A DNA stretch of 64,000 nucleotides from DASRAA01 sp963814165 (GTDB taxonomy: Bacteria; Acidobacteriota; Terriglobia; Terriglobales; Acidobacteriaceae): NCBI GenBank assembly GCA_963814165.1, contig CAWFBW010000012.1, positions 186,001-250,000 on the forward strand, written 5' to 3'. Both the position numbers and the translations under genes were made by a program. Below the pieces are notes generated by a model. The model was not told the origin of the DNA and searched no databases. It was given only the letters and a program-made list of their open reading frames with translations. How positions within the stretch are numbered: position 1 is the stretch's first letter; each line of letters opens with the position of its first letter. This document shows positions 35,501-45,290 of this stretch, piece after piece.

Positions 35501-37615
35501 ATGGCTAACTCTAACAGTCGCCCTTCTGTTCAACCCAGCAGTCCAACAGCGCCACTTATTTACTGCATCAAGCGTGGGCATCCACTACCCTTGGGTGCTA
35601 CCGTCCGCCGCGGCGGGGTAAACTTCTCAATTTTCTCCAAGCATGCGACGTCGTGCTGCCTGTTATTGTTCGATGCGGAAATCCCGGAACCCGTCGCCAC
35701 GCTGCCGCTCGACCCCCACACTCATCGCACTGGTCAGGTGTGGCACGTGTTTGTGGAGGGACTCGACGCAGGAGCTCACTACGGCTATCGCTTCTCGATG
35801 GAACCGAACCTCGATCCCAATATCTTTCGCTTCGACGCGTCGCGAGTGTTGATCGATCCCTATACGCGGGTTCTATCGGGAGCCGGCGAGTGGGGCACTT
35901 CGTATTCCGACAAACAGCAACACCGATATAGTGTGGTAAGCGAGAACCAATACGAATGGGAGCACGACCAGCCGCTCAACAATCCGCTGGTCAATAGCGT
36001 CATTTACGAGATGCATGTGCGGAGCTTTACCCGGCATGCTTCGTCCAGCGTTGAGAACCCCGGAACGTTCGCCGGCCTCATTGAGAAAATTCCGTACCTG
36101 AAGCAACTGGGCGTTACTGCTGTCGAATTGCTACCGGTGAACGAATTCGAAGAGAGCGACACGGACCGCGTGAATCCTTTTACCGGAGAGCCTCTACGCA
36201 ATCTTTGGGGCTACCAACCCACGGCATTTTTCGCTCCCAACACGGCGTATTCGTCGAAGCGCGGAGACGGCGAACAAGTGCGGGAATTTCGCGACATGGT
36301 CAAGGCAATGCACCGGGCTGGGATCGAGGTCATCCTCGACATGGTTTTCAATCACACCGCCGAAGGCGCCGACGATGGGCCGACGTTTTCGTTCCGAGGC
36401 ATCGACAATGCAACCTATTACATCCTTGATCCCGAGACCGGAAAGTACCTGAACTATTCCGGTTGCGGCAACACTGTGAACTGCAATAACCCGGTGGTAC
36501 GCGAGTTTATTGTCGAGTGCCTGCGCTACTGGGTTACGGAGATGCATGTGGACGGCTTCCGTTTCGACCTGGCTTCCATTCTCGGCCGGGGGCAGGACGG
36601 AAGCGTGCTGAAGAGCCCGCCTCTGCTGGAGGCCATGGCTTACGATCCGGTGCTGGCGAACTCCAAGCTGATCGCCGAAGCCTGGGATGCCGCTGGCTTG
36701 TACCAAGTAGGCACATTGCCGTCTTGGGGACGGTGGGCGGAATGGAACGGCGTGTATCGCGACGACGTGCGCAAATTCGTGAAGGGCGATGCCGGCATGA
36801 CCTCCGCGCTGGCGACCCGTCTGCTCGGCAGTCCGGATTTGTACGAGACCAGCGCGCGCGAGCCATATCACAGCATCAACTTCGTGACCTGCCACGATGG
36901 TTTCACGCTCAACGACCTGGTGTCGTATAACGAGAAGCACAACCTAGCCAACGGCGAAAACAATTCCGACGGTAATAACGCCAACCTCAGCTGGAACTGC
37001 GGCAACGAAGGTCCGACCACAGACTCTGCCATTAACGAACGACGTGGGCGTCAGCGCAAGAATTTCGCTGCCATCCTTCTTTTCTCGCACGGTGTGCCGA
37101 TGCTTCTCGCGGGCGATGAGATGGGCCGCACGCAGCAGGGCAACAACAACGCTTATTGCCAGGACAACGACACCAGCTGGATCAATTGGGAGCTCACACA
37201 GCAAAATGCCGGACTGGTGCGGTTCTTCCAGCTCATGATCGCGTTCCGCAAGCGCTGCCCCATGCTGCGCCGCGACACGTTCGCGCTCGACGGCACTACG
37301 GGCTTCCATGTTACCTGGCATGGCAAGAAACGGATATCGGCCGATTGGAGCACCGAATCGCGATCCGTCGCCATGCAGTGGACACAACTTCACCCCAACG
37401 GCTTGCGCGACGACTTGCATTTCATTGCCCACGCACACTGGGAAGACAGCGAGTTCGAGTTGCCTGACATCGGGCCGCGGCAGTGGTTCCGCCTGGTGGA
37501 TACGTCGCTGGCTTCTCCGCAAGATATCGCCACCGAGGGCCAGGAGTTCCCGCTGCCGTCGCAAAACAGCTATCTAGTCAAGGCGCGCAGCGTGGTGATC
37601 TTTGTAGCCAAGTAG
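35501..37615 (+). CDS. glgX: GH13 glycogen debranching enzyme (GlgX/isoamylase type)
   Basis: Hydrolyses alpha-1,6 branches of glycogen, in the cytoplasm as no signal is seen. 704 residues from ATG 35501 (MANSNSRPSVQ). N-terminal CBM48-like domain (HPLPLGATVRRGGVNFSIFS). The (beta/alpha)8 barrel has GH13 regions DMVFNHTAEG (about 280), GFRFDLASILG (nucleophile Asp about 356), LIAEAWDAAGLYQ (acid Glu about 391) and FVTCHDGFTLND (about 464). TQQGNNNAYCQDNDTSWINW is the isoamylase/GlgX signature. Followed after 4 bp by a convergent carbonic anhydrase gene. Confidence 0.92.
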   Translation: MANSNSRPSVQPSSPTAPLIYCIKRGHPLPLGATVRRGGVNFSIFSKHATSCCLLLFDAEIPEPVATLPLDPHTHRTGQVWHVFVEGLDAGAHYGYRFSMEPNLDPNIFRFDASRVLIDPYTRVLSGAGEWGTSYSDKQQHRYSVVSENQYEWEHDQPLNNPLVNSVIYEMHVRSFTRHASSSVENPGTFAGLIEKIPYLKQLGVTAVELLPVNEFEESDTDRVNPFTGEPLRNLWGYQPTAFFAPNTAYSSKRGDGEQVREFRDMVKAMHRAGIEVILDMVFNHTAEGADDGPTFSFRGIDNATYYILDPETGKYLNYSGCGNTVNCNNPVVREFIVECLRYWVTEMHVDGFRFDLASILGRGQDGSVLKSPPLLEAMAYDPVLANSKLIAEAWDAAGLYQVGTLPSWGRWAEWNGVYRDDVRKFVKGDAGMTSALATRLLGSPDLYETSAREPYHSINFVTCHDGFTLNDLVSYNEKHNLANGENNSDGNNANLSWNCGNEGPTTDSAINERRGRQRKNFAAILLFSHGVPMLLAGDEMGRTQQGNNNAYCQDNDTSWINWELTQQNAGLVRFFQLMIAFRKRCPMLRRDTFALDGTTGFHVTWHGKKRISADWSTESRSVAMQWTQLHPNGLRDDLHFIAHAHWEDSEFELPDIGPRQWFRLVDTSLASPQDIATEGQEFPLPSQNSYLVKARSVVIFVAK

Positions 37616-37619
37616 AGCG

Positions 37620-38261
37620 CTAACCGCCACAACCCAGCTGCTCAAACTTGTCCGTCGCTGCGTTGTATTCGCGCATCGAGCCGGTGCCGATGTCGTACAC
37701 CCAGCCACGTATCTCGATCTCGCCACGCTGTAGTCGCGAACGCACGCTGGGGTGGGTCTTGAGGTGCTCGATCTGCGCCAGCACGTTGAGTTCAGTCATG
37801 TGCCGGAGCTGGTCTTCTTCCGGAGCTTCGCTGAATCTATTCAGCATCCGATTGCGCGCGGTGTAGCCGTGACTCATCCAGTGCCGAACGCCGGGCATGC
37901 TCTCCACCCCTTCGGGATTCAACAGCGCCCTCATCACGCCACAATCGGTGTGACCGCAGACCACAATCACCGGTACTTTCAGCACCAGCATGGCGTACTC
38001 GACGCCCGCGGTCACTCCGCCGACAAATTCGACGTATGGCGGGACCATGTTGCCGGGGTTGCGTTCGATGAAGATTTCCCCCGGGTCGGTCTGCGTCACC
38101 AGATTGGGATTGACGCGGGAATCAGCGCAGGTGATGAACAGCGCCAGAGGGTCCTGGCCAAGTTGCAGGCGCTCAAACATTTCCCGCTGTGCCGGAAATA
38201 TCTCGGTCTGGAACTTCGACACGCCTTGCGCAATCCGGGCCAGTGCGTCGTGCTTCGACAT
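37620..38261 (-). CDS. Beta-class carbonic anhydrase
   Basis: Zinc enzyme interconverting CO2 and bicarbonate. 213 residues from ATG 38261. Zinc ligands Cys45 in ITCADSRVNP (with the Asp47/Arg49 dyad), His104 and Cys107 in CGHTDCGVM. ERNPGNMVPP and GVTAGVEYAMLVLKVPVIVV fit plant-type beta-CA. The longer in-frame N-terminus (to 38330) is Cys/Pro-rich and not family-like. It could feed bicarbonate to the AccC/AccB carboxylase encoded elsewhere in the window, but they are unlinked. Confidence 0.93.
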   Translation of the reverse strand: MSKHDALARIAQGVSKFQTEIFPAQREMFERLQLGQDPLALFITCADSRVNPNLVTQTDPGEIFIERNPGNMVPPYVEFVGGVTAGVEYAMLVLKVPVIVVCGHTDCGVMRALLNPEGVESMPGVRHWMSHGYTARNRMLNRFSEAPEEDQLRHMTELNVLAQIEHLKTHPSVRSRLQRGEIEIRGWVYDIGTGSMREYNAATDKFEQLGCGG

Positions 38262-38450
38262 CCGTGAACTCCCGAACAAAGTTTGCGGAACCGGAAACGG
38301 GGTTCCGCATCTATTAAGAAGAACACTCAACCGCAGTTGTTTAGGGTATCAAACTGGGGATTATTTCAGTCAGGTAAATGCGACCCTATAGGGCCGCGTT
38401 AGCCCGCAACCCGGCGACGTGCTCGCCGCTTATCAACCAGAGGAGAATAT

Positions 38451-38954
38451 ATGCCGACAAAAACAGAAAGTGCAGTTCGCTTTAGCAGTGGTGTCGCTTT
38501 CTCGGAAGACACAAAATCGAAACTCATTGACCTTTTGAATGCCCGGCTGGCTGATACCATCGACCTCAAGACCCAGACCAAGCATGCCCACTGGAATGTG
38601 AAGGGCGCACAGTTCCACCAGCTCCACCTTTTGTTTGACGACGTAGCCGGGCACGTCGATGAAGCCGCCGACCTGATCGCCGAGCGGGCAGTACAGTTGG
38701 GCGGAATCGCTCACGGCACCGCCCGCATCGCCGCCGCGACATCGTCAATTCCGGAATACGATCTCAACGCAGTGGACGGTCACGACCACGTGAAGGCGCT
38801 GGTCGCCCGACTGGGGAAATTGTCCAATGCCAGCCGCGACGCCATCGACGAAGCCGACAAGCTGGGCGATAAGGCGACGTCTGACATCTTCACCGAAATC
38901 GTTCGCGCCGCCGACAAGGACCTGTGGTTCCTGCAAGCTCACCTTCAGTCGTAA
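38451..38954 (+). CDS. dps: Dps-family ferritin-like DNA protection protein
   Basis: Dodecameric iron-storing, DNA-protecting protein. 167 residues. The inter-subunit ferroxidase site is visible: KTKHAHWNVKG-type TQTKHAHWNVKG (His) and LFDDVAGHVDEAADLIAERA (Asp/Glu) followed by AVQLGG. The basic N-terminal tail MPTKTESAVRF may bind DNA. A strong AGAGGAGA ribosome site lies about 6 bases before the ATG, and a terminator follows, so it is a single-gene unit. Likely induced by starvation or oxidants as in the family. Confidence 0.93.
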   Translation: MPTKTESAVRFSSGVAFSEDTKSKLIDLLNARLADTIDLKTQTKHAHWNVKGAQFHQLHLLFDDVAGHVDEAADLIAERAVQLGGIAHGTARIAAATSSIPEYDLNAVDGHDHVKALVARLGKLSNASRDAIDEADKLGDKATSDIFTEIVRAADKDLWFLQAHLQS

Positions 38955-38977
38955 ACCAACACCCGAAATACGATAGG

Positions 38978-39002
38978 GCGAGGGCCTCGGCCCTCGCTTT
39001 TT
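38978..39002 (+). terminator. Rho-independent terminator after dps
   Basis: Stem GCGAGGGC / GCCCTCGC (8 bp) with a CTCG tetraloop (38986-38989), then TTTTT at 38998-39002, starting 24 bp after the dps stop. Confidence 0.88.
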
Positions 39003-39063
39003 CGTCGCAGCGCTTACTGTGAGCGTAACGGTTGCCGCCGGCCCCCTGCTAGACTTAAGCCTT

Positions 39064-41223
39064 ATGTCGGACGCTCTCAACGCGCTTTCCCGCGCCTCCT
39101 CTGCTTATTTGCGCTCGGCGATGCACCAGCCCATCCAGTGGAATGAGTGGGGCGACGAGGCTTTCGCCGCCGCACAACGCAACAGCAAACCGGTGCTGCT
39201 CGACATTGGCGCGGTGTGGTGTCACTGGTGCCATGTCATGGATCGGGAGTCGTACGAGAGCAGCACCATCGCCGAGATAATCAACCGGGATTTCATCGCG
39301 GTAAAGGTCGATCGCGACGAGCGCCCTGACGTTGACAGCCGCTACCAGCTTGCCGTGTCGGCAATTTCCGGCACCGGAGGCTGGCCGCTCACGGTATTTC
39401 TCACCCCGGAAGGCAAACCGTTTTACGGTGGGACCTACTTCCCTCCCGAAGACCGCTTCGGGCGGCCCAGCTTCCAGAAAATCCTGTTGGCGATTGCCGA
39501 AGCTTATCGTGATCGACGCGAAGAGGTCGTGAAATCCGCCGACGAGACCATGAATATGCTGGCCAACGCTGAGGGTTTCGCTGGGCGCCACGCCGACTTT
39601 TCGCCCCGCATTGTGGGAGTCATGGTGCAGTCGGCGGTTGCCATCTTCGACGAGAAAAATGGCGGATTCGGCGGGGCACCCAAATTTCCCCACGCCTCGG
39701 CCATTGACCTGCTGCTCGACTGGTATGCACGCACCCATGAGGACCGCGTCTCTACCGTCATCACGACCACACTTACCAAGATGTCGAAGGGCGGCATGTA
39801 TGACCAACTCGGAGGAGCGTTTCATCGCTATTCGGTCGACGAGCGCTGGATCGTTCCGCACTTCGAGAAGATGTCGTACGACAACTCGGAGCTGCTGAAG
39901 AACTACGTGCACGCATACCAGGTGCTGGGTTACGAGCATTACCTTCGCGTCGCCGGCGACATCGTGCGCTGGATGGACGAGTGGCTCAGCGATCGTGAAC
40001 GCGGCGGCTTCTACGCGTCGCAAGACGCTGACATCAACCTCGACGACGACGGCGACTACTTCACCTGGACCGCCGAAGAAGCCAAGGCCGTGTTGAGCCC
40101 TGACGAGTTCCAGGCAGTCTCTCTGCACTACGACATCGGCGATGCCGGCGAGATGCACCACAACCCAGCGAAAAACGTCCTGTGGGTCAGCATGCTGGCG
40201 GAAGAAATTGCCGGCAAGATGGGGCGCGACATCACGGACGTCCTCGAACTTCTCGCAATCGCGCGCGCCAAGCTTACCGCCGAACGGCTGAAGCGTCCGA
40301 CTCCGTTTGTCGACAAGACCATCTACACCAACTGGAACGCGCTTTGCATCTCCGCGTATCTGCACTATGCTCGCGTCACCCGGCGGTCTGACGCGCGACA
40401 CTTTGCGCTTCGTTCGCTCGACCGCAATCTCGCGGAAGCATGGGATGCTGAGCGCGGACTTTCCCACGTCATCGCCTACAGCGATCCTTCGGCGGAAACG
40501 CGATTCATTTCCGGACTGCTCGACGATTACGCCTACACCGCCATAGCCTGCCTGGACGCCTATGAAATCTGCGGTGCATTAAGCTACTTTCGATTTGCGC
40601 AAAAGATCGCGGACGAGATGATTCGCCGCTTCGCCGATCCCACTTCCGGCGGGTTCTTCGACGCCGAAGGCTCACCCGACGACACGGTAAAGCTCGGCGC
40701 TCTTTCGGCTCGGCGCAAGCCGTATCAGGATGCCCCCACACCCGCAGGCAATCCCTGTGCAGCTATCGCTCTGCTTCGCCTGTATGCCTACACCAACGAC
40801 GCCAAGTATCTCGACAAGGCAGAGGACACGCTCGAAGTTTTCGCCGGCGTCGCCGAGCAGTTTGGCATTTACGCAGGTACGTACGGCCTTGCCGCGTCCT
40901 GGCTGGCGCGCCCACACACGCAGGTCGTGGTGATCGGCGAAGACGAGAAGGCGGAGGCGTTGCTGAAAGCCGCGTCTGCCCCGTTCGCGGTGAATCTGTC
41001 AATCGTTCATCTGACGGACAGCGAAGCAGTAGCGCAGAACCTGCCCCCCGTATTGGCGGAGACGATCCCGAACCTGCCTGCGCTGCGGGAGAAGAAATCG
41101 ATCGCGGTAGTCTGTACGAATTTCGCCTGCCGTCCGCCGATCGAAGATCCCGAGGAACTGACGGTCGTCTTGAGGGACGCCATCGCCACGCAAAAGCCTG
41201 CCGCGGAGCTGCGCAACGACTGA
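39064..41223 (+). CDS. DUF255 thioredoxin-domain protein (YyaL/SPATA20 family)
   Basis: 719 residues from ATG 39064. An N-terminal thioredoxin-like domain carries the family's CxxC in LDIGAVWCHWCHVMDRESYE (about residues 45-64) and GGWPLTVFLTPEGKPFYGGT. An (alpha/alpha)6-barrel-like region follows: FGGAPKFPHASAIDLLLDW, YDQLGGAFHRYSVDERWIVP, HFEKMSYDN, GGFYASQDADINLDDDGDY, TNWNALCISAYLHY. The biochemical role of this conserved family is not established; links to N-acyl-glucosamine epimerase folds are known. The start is 61 bp after the dps terminator, and its end abuts glcF (convergent). Confidence 0.88.
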   Translation: MSDALNALSRASSAYLRSAMHQPIQWNEWGDEAFAAAQRNSKPVLLDIGAVWCHWCHVMDRESYESSTIAEIINRDFIAVKVDRDERPDVDSRYQLAVSAISGTGGWPLTVFLTPEGKPFYGGTYFPPEDRFGRPSFQKILLAIAEAYRDRREEVVKSADETMNMLANAEGFAGRHADFSPRIVGVMVQSAVAIFDEKNGGFGGAPKFPHASAIDLLLDWYARTHEDRVSTVITTTLTKMSKGGMYDQLGGAFHRYSVDERWIVPHFEKMSYDNSELLKNYVHAYQVLGYEHYLRVAGDIVRWMDEWLSDRERGGFYASQDADINLDDDGDYFTWTAEEAKAVLSPDEFQAVSLHYDIGDAGEMHHNPAKNVLWVSMLAEEIAGKMGRDITDVLELLAIARAKLTAERLKRPTPFVDKTIYTNWNALCISAYLHYARVTRRSDARHFALRSLDRNLAEAWDAERGLSHVIAYSDPSAETRFISGLLDDYAYTAIACLDAYEICGALSYFRFAQKIADEMIRRFADPTSGGFFDAEGSPDDTVKLGALSARRKPYQDAPTPAGNPCAAIALLRLYAYTNDAKYLDKAEDTLEVFAGVAEQFGIYAGTYGLAASWLARPHTQVVVIGEDEKAEALLKAASAPFAVNLSIVHLTDSEAVAQNLPPVLAETIPNLPALREKKSIAVVCTNFACRPPIEDPEELTVVLRDAIATQKPAAELRND

Positions 41224-42528
41224 TCAGTATACCTCGTCTAACAATTCCACCACGTGCGCCACACGGGCTTTCATATTGCAGCGCTTGACGCCCGCGCGGA
41301 ACTGTAGCATACAGCCCACATTGGCCGTGGCAATGACCTCCGGCTCGACACCGGCTACATAGCCCATCTTCTCGTCCAGCACCTTCATCGAGATCTCGTT
41401 TTGCACCACGTTGTACACTCCCGCGCTGCCACAACACGAGTCCGCTCGGGGCGACTCCACGACATCGGCGCCAATATGCTTCAGCAGTTGCCGCGGTGCG
41501 CTGCGCACACCCTGCGCGTGGGCCAGGTGGCACGAGTCCTGGTAGGTCACGCGCATCCCCAGCTTGCGCGTTGGTTCGCGCAGACCAATCTCCGCAAGGT
41601 ACTCATTGATGTCTCGCGCCTTGCCGGTGAATTGCTGCGCGCGGTCCGCGTAAATCCTGTCATTCTGCAGCAGTCCGGCATACTCCTTCAAAGCCGAGCC
41701 GCAGCCTGCTGCGTTGGTCAAAATGGCATCAAACTCCGGTCGTAGCATGGCCGCAATGTTCCGCCGTGCCTGCTTTCGGGCCAGATCGAGCAGCCCGGCG
41801 TGGAGTTGCAATGCCCCGCAACACGACTGTCTCTCCGGCACATGCACCTCGATGCCATTCTTAGTAAGCACACGAATGGTCGCGCGATTTAACTCGGCGA
41901 AAGCCACGCTGGCCACGCATCCGATGAGCAGGGCCACGCGACCGCGCCGCTCGCCTTCGGCGGGATACACCTTTCCCAACTCAGTGAAGGAGAACTTGCT
42001 GTCGATGCGAGGTGACAGCGCATCCAGCTCCGCCATCCCCAACAGCTTCAGGACTCCCGCCGCCCGCGCCAGTGTTTGTAATCCCGAGCGCTGATAGAAA
42101 CGCGTGAGCCGCGCATAGCGCGCCAGGCGGCTAAACGACGGCAGCACTTCTTCGTAAAAATACTTGCGAACCTTCGTTGCGAGCCACGGCCGCCGGTAGT
42201 TTTCCGCAATTTGCGCACGCGCCAGCTCCAGCAAGCTGCCGTACGCAACGCCCGACGGGCACGCGGTCTGGCAATTTAGGCAACCAAGACAGCGATCAAT
42301 GTGCGTGACAAACGAATCGCTCAACGCCAGCCGCCCCGCGTCGACCTGGACGATTTGGTAGATACGACCGCGGGGCGAGTCCATCTCCGTGCCCAGCGCC
42401 CGATAGGTCGGGCACTGGTCGAGACACAGCCCGCAGTGGATACACCGCGAGTAGATGTCCCACGTCGGCTTCTCGTGGGGCGAGAAGTTCGAGTGCGGCT
42501 TCTCAAATACTGGAGTCGCTGTGGTCAA
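41224..42528 (-). CDS. glcF: Glycolate oxidase iron-sulfur subunit GlcF
   Basis: Electron-transfer subunit of the glycolate/D-lactate dehydrogenase complex at the inner membrane. 434 residues. Two 4Fe-4S motifs near the N-terminus, CIHCGLCLDQCPTYRALG and CLGCLNCQTACPSGVAYG. Two CCG domains follow, each with a Cys-Cys-Gly (ERQSCCGALQLHAGL and ADSCCGSAGVYN) and upstream partner Cys (TNAAGCGSALKEY; YQDSCHLAHAQG). Its ATG overlaps the glcE stop by 4 bp (ATGA). The last gene of glcDEF; it abuts the convergent DUF255 gene. Confidence 0.95.
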   Translation of the reverse strand: MTTATPVFEKPHSNFSPHEKPTWDIYSRCIHCGLCLDQCPTYRALGTEMDSPRGRIYQIVQVDAGRLALSDSFVTHIDRCLGCLNCQTACPSGVAYGSLLELARAQIAENYRRPWLATKVRKYFYEEVLPSFSRLARYARLTRFYQRSGLQTLARAAGVLKLLGMAELDALSPRIDSKFSFTELGKVYPAEGERRGRVALLIGCVASVAFAELNRATIRVLTKNGIEVHVPERQSCCGALQLHAGLLDLARKQARRNIAAMLRPEFDAILTNAAGCGSALKEYAGLLQNDRIYADRAQQFTGKARDINEYLAEIGLREPTRKLGMRVTYQDSCHLAHAQGVRSAPRQLLKHIGADVVESPRADSCCGSAGVYNVVQNEISMKVLDEKMGYVAGVEPEVIATANVGCMLQFRAGVKRCNMKARVAHVVELLDEVY

Positions 42529-43793
42529 GCGATCTCCCTTCCGCGCAAGATGTTTGCGGGATCGAGCGCGCGCTTCACGGCCTGCATTTGCGCGAGGTTC
42601 GCCGGAGGGACCGGCCAGGGATTGGGCGCGCCCGCAACCTTGATGCAGATTTCGGGAAAGCGCGTACGTAGCGCGTTGACCAGTGCATCCATCGCTGGCG
42701 GGCAGTCGTCCCCGGGACGCGAGACAGCGGCCAACACATGACCCACGCCCACGCGCCCAATCATTCCGACCTCCAGATCGAAGCTCTCTGCGGTGGCTTC
42801 CAGAATTTCCAGGACCGTCAGTGTCTGTGCCGGTGGCGTCGTGGCGTGAATCGTGACGACAGGGCTGATGACGGTTGCGGCAGGCATGGCGTGGGGAAAA
42901 TCAGCCAGGACCTTCCACATCATCCGGTCGCCGTCGTGGTCCACTTCGCGCGTGATCGCCATTCCCAACTCCTTGCGATACCGTGCCTGCACCGCGTCGC
43001 TGCCCGCGGCGCGAACGCAAACCACCCACGCATTGTCCGTCATCTCCGGACGCATCATCTTGCGCGCCCCAGGCGACACCAGTTCCTGGCAGATCGGCGC
43101 AAGCGGCGACCGTACCACCCGGTCGCGGAACTCCAGCGCCTCTTTGGCGGTTGCGAACTCTGCGAGAAAGGTCCGCGTCTGACGAGCAGCCGGAAATAGT
43201 TTGAAACTGGCCGAGGTAATGACTGCGAGCGTGCCGTAGCTGCCGATCAGCAGTTTCATCAGGTCGTATCCGGCAACGTTCTTGACGACCCGTCCCCCAC
43301 CTTTAGCGCGGCGGCCATCGCCGGTAACGAAGCGAATTCCGACGCAGAAGTCGCGCAGGGCGCCATAACCATGACGCAGAGGTCCGTATCCTGCCGTGGC
43401 GAGAATGCCGCCTACAGTTGCTCGTTCGGGTATCGGCGGATCGCCCGCAAACATCAGGTTGTCCGCGTTCACCATCGCATTGAGCTGCGCGATGGTCGTC
43501 CCTGCGCCCACGCCCACGGTGAGGTCTGCATGATCGTAGTGCTCGACCTGCGTGAGCCGGTTCGTGTGCAGCACGATGTCGGTGCGCAGCTCCGCGGCGC
43601 TATATTCGGTCGAGCCGCCGGCGGGACCTACGCCGAGTCGGTGCTCATTGGCGAGACGAAGCACCACCGCCACTTCTTCGGCAGAAGCCGGGCTGACGTA
43701 GACTCCACCGGCCGGCCGCTCGCGGGCGTTATCGACGCCGCAAATCGAGCGCAGTTCGCGCGCTACGTCGACTGAAACTCCCGTCGCGCTCAC
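42525..43793 (-). CDS. glcE: Glycolate oxidase FAD-binding subunit GlcE
   Basis: Second flavoprotein-like subunit of glycolate oxidase, 422 residues from GTG 43793 (VSATGVSVDVARELR). Incomplete PCMH FAD-binding domain: RLGVGPAGGSTEYSA, LTVGVGAGTTIAQLNAMV, GGILATAGYGPLRHGYG, GGGRVVKNVAGYDLMKLLIG. A short C-terminal cap region ends with RALDPANILRGREIA, the GlcD/GlcE closing motif. A longer open frame continues upstream through glcD but is its shadow. The GTG overlaps the glcD stop (GTGA). Confidence 0.93.
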   Translation of the reverse strand: MSATGVSVDVARELRSICGVDNARERPAGGVYVSPASAEEVAVVLRLANEHRLGVGPAGGSTEYSAAELRTDIVLHTNRLTQVEHYDHADLTVGVGAGTTIAQLNAMVNADNLMFAGDPPIPERATVGGILATAGYGPLRHGYGALRDFCVGIRFVTGDGRRAKGGGRVVKNVAGYDLMKLLIGSYGTLAVITSASFKLFPAARQTRTFLAEFATAKEALEFRDRVVRSPLAPICQELVSPGARKMMRPEMTDNAWVVCVRAAGSDAVQARYRKELGMAITREVDHDGDRMMWKVLADFPHAMPAATVISPVVTIHATTPPAQTLTVLEILEATAESFDLEVGMIGRVGVGHVLAAVSRPGDDCPPAMDALVNALRTRFPEICIKVAGAPNPWPVPPANLAQMQAVKRALDPANILRGREIA

Positions 43794-45229
43794 ATGCCCT
43801 CCGCCGAGAGAATGGGGTTCGACGACTGCCCCGCCGTCTCGCGGCACATGCGCGTCGTCGGAAACAGCTTGCCCGGATTGAGCACGCCCGCGGCGTTGAA
43901 CGCATTGCGCAGGCTCAGCATCACATCGAGGTCGTCGTCGGTAAACAGAAGCGGCATGAGGTCGCGCTTCTCCAGGCCTACGCCATGCTCGCCGGTAATT
44001 GAGCCTCCAACCGACACGCAATACTCGAGGATGTCGCGGCTCGCGACCTGCACCAACTCTAACTGCGCCGGGTCGCGGGGATCGAACATGATCAGCGGAT
44101 GCAGGTTGCCGTCGCCGGCATGAAAGATGTTGCCGATTCGCAGTCCGTACTTCTTCGACACGCCTTCGATAAACTGCAACACCACCGGAATCTTGGTACG
44201 CGGCACCACGCCGTCCTGCGAATAATAGGCAGGAGCCAGCCGCCCCAGTGCCGCAAACGCGTTCTTGCGTCCCTTCCACAGAAGGGCACGCTCGTTCTCG
44301 TCCTTGGCGCGACGCACCTCGCGCGCCCGCTGCTGCAGGCACACCGCACGCACCGCCTCGGCCTGCTCTTCCACTTGCTCCGCCAGACCTTCCAGTTCGA
44401 TCAGCAGCACCGCGCCAGCATCCAGCGGATACCCCGCATGACAGGCCGCTTCCACGGCGCGCAGCGTCCAGCCATCCAGCATCTCCAGTGCTGCAGGAGT
44501 GATGCCCGCCGCCGTAATCGCCGACACCGTCTTTGCGCCGTCGTCGATTGTCTCGAAGATTCCCAACAGGGTGGCGACCCGCTCCGGTCGACGCAGCAAA
44601 CGCACGGTAATCTCGGTGACGACACCTATGGTCCCTTCCGAGCCAACAAAAAATCCCGTCAGGTCGTAGCCGCTGCTCTCGGCCGCTTTCCCGCCGAAGT
44701 GCACCACCTCGCCGCTCGGCATCACCACCGTCAGGCCCGTCACGTGGTTGACCGTGACGCCATACATCAGCGTGTGTGGCCCGCCAGAGTTCTCGGCCAC
44801 GTTGCCGCCGATGGTGCAGGCCTTCTGGCTGGAGGGATCGGGCGCGAAATAAAGTCCCAGATGGGCCACATTGTCAGACAGTTGCTGGTTGACGACTCCA
44901 GGCTGCACGGTAGCCCGCATGTTCTCGGCATCCACTTCGAGGATGCGGTGCATCCTGGCAAATGCCAACACCACTCCACCCTCGGGCGCGATGGCTCCGC
45001 CGCTCAGTCCCGTACCCGCTCCGCGAGCAACAACGGAAAATCCGGCTGAGCTCGCCAGCCGCATGATCTGGGATACGTGTTCTGTGCTTTGGGGAAATAC
45101 GACCGCGACCGGCGTGCACTTGCGTACACCTGCGTCGTACTCATACAGCATCAGGTCTTCGGGACGGTCCAGGACCGCGTCGCGTCCCGCGATCTTCCGG
45201 AGTTGTTCCACCACGGCCGACAGTTGCAT
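43790..45229 (-). CDS. glcD: Glycolate oxidase catalytic subunit GlcD
   Basis: FAD-dependent oxidation of glycolate (or D-lactate) to glyoxylate (pyruvate). 479 residues. PCMH FAD domain: ARGAGTGLSGGAIAPEGGVV (about 69-88), DPSSQKACTIGGNVAENSGG, GSEGTIGVVTEITVRL. The FAD-oxidase C domain has the metal/substrate histidines of IFHAGDGNLHPLIMFD and GEHGVGLEKRDLMPL, ending FNAAGVLNPGKLFP. First gene of glcDEF with 4-bp overlaps throughout; the CBS gene lies 61 bp upstream. Confidence 0.95.
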   Translation of the reverse strand: MQLSAVVEQLRKIAGRDAVLDRPEDLMLYEYDAGVRKCTPVAVVFPQSTEHVSQIMRLASSAGFSVVARGAGTGLSGGAIAPEGGVVLAFARMHRILEVDAENMRATVQPGVVNQQLSDNVAHLGLYFAPDPSSQKACTIGGNVAENSGGPHTLMYGVTVNHVTGLTVVMPSGEVVHFGGKAAESSGYDLTGFFVGSEGTIGVVTEITVRLLRRPERVATLLGIFETIDDGAKTVSAITAAGITPAALEMLDGWTLRAVEAACHAGYPLDAGAVLLIELEGLAEQVEEQAEAVRAVCLQQRAREVRRAKDENERALLWKGRKNAFAALGRLAPAYYSQDGVVPRTKIPVVLQFIEGVSKKYGLRIGNIFHAGDGNLHPLIMFDPRDPAQLELVQVASRDILEYCVSVGGSITGEHGVGLEKRDLMPLLFTDDDLDVMLSLRNAFNAAGVLNPGKLFPTTRMCRETAGQSSNPILSAEGM

Positions 45230-45290
45230 ACGACGCCACCGAGTGTAGCACTCCGAAGCGGCCGACAGCGGTGATCTGTGTTCGGTCGGT

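Noticed and set aside
43794..44342. 180-codon N-terminal extension of GlcE
   Set aside because: It lies wholly inside glcD in another frame and reads as Arg/Gly-rich shadow; the GTG at 43793 starts the family sequence.
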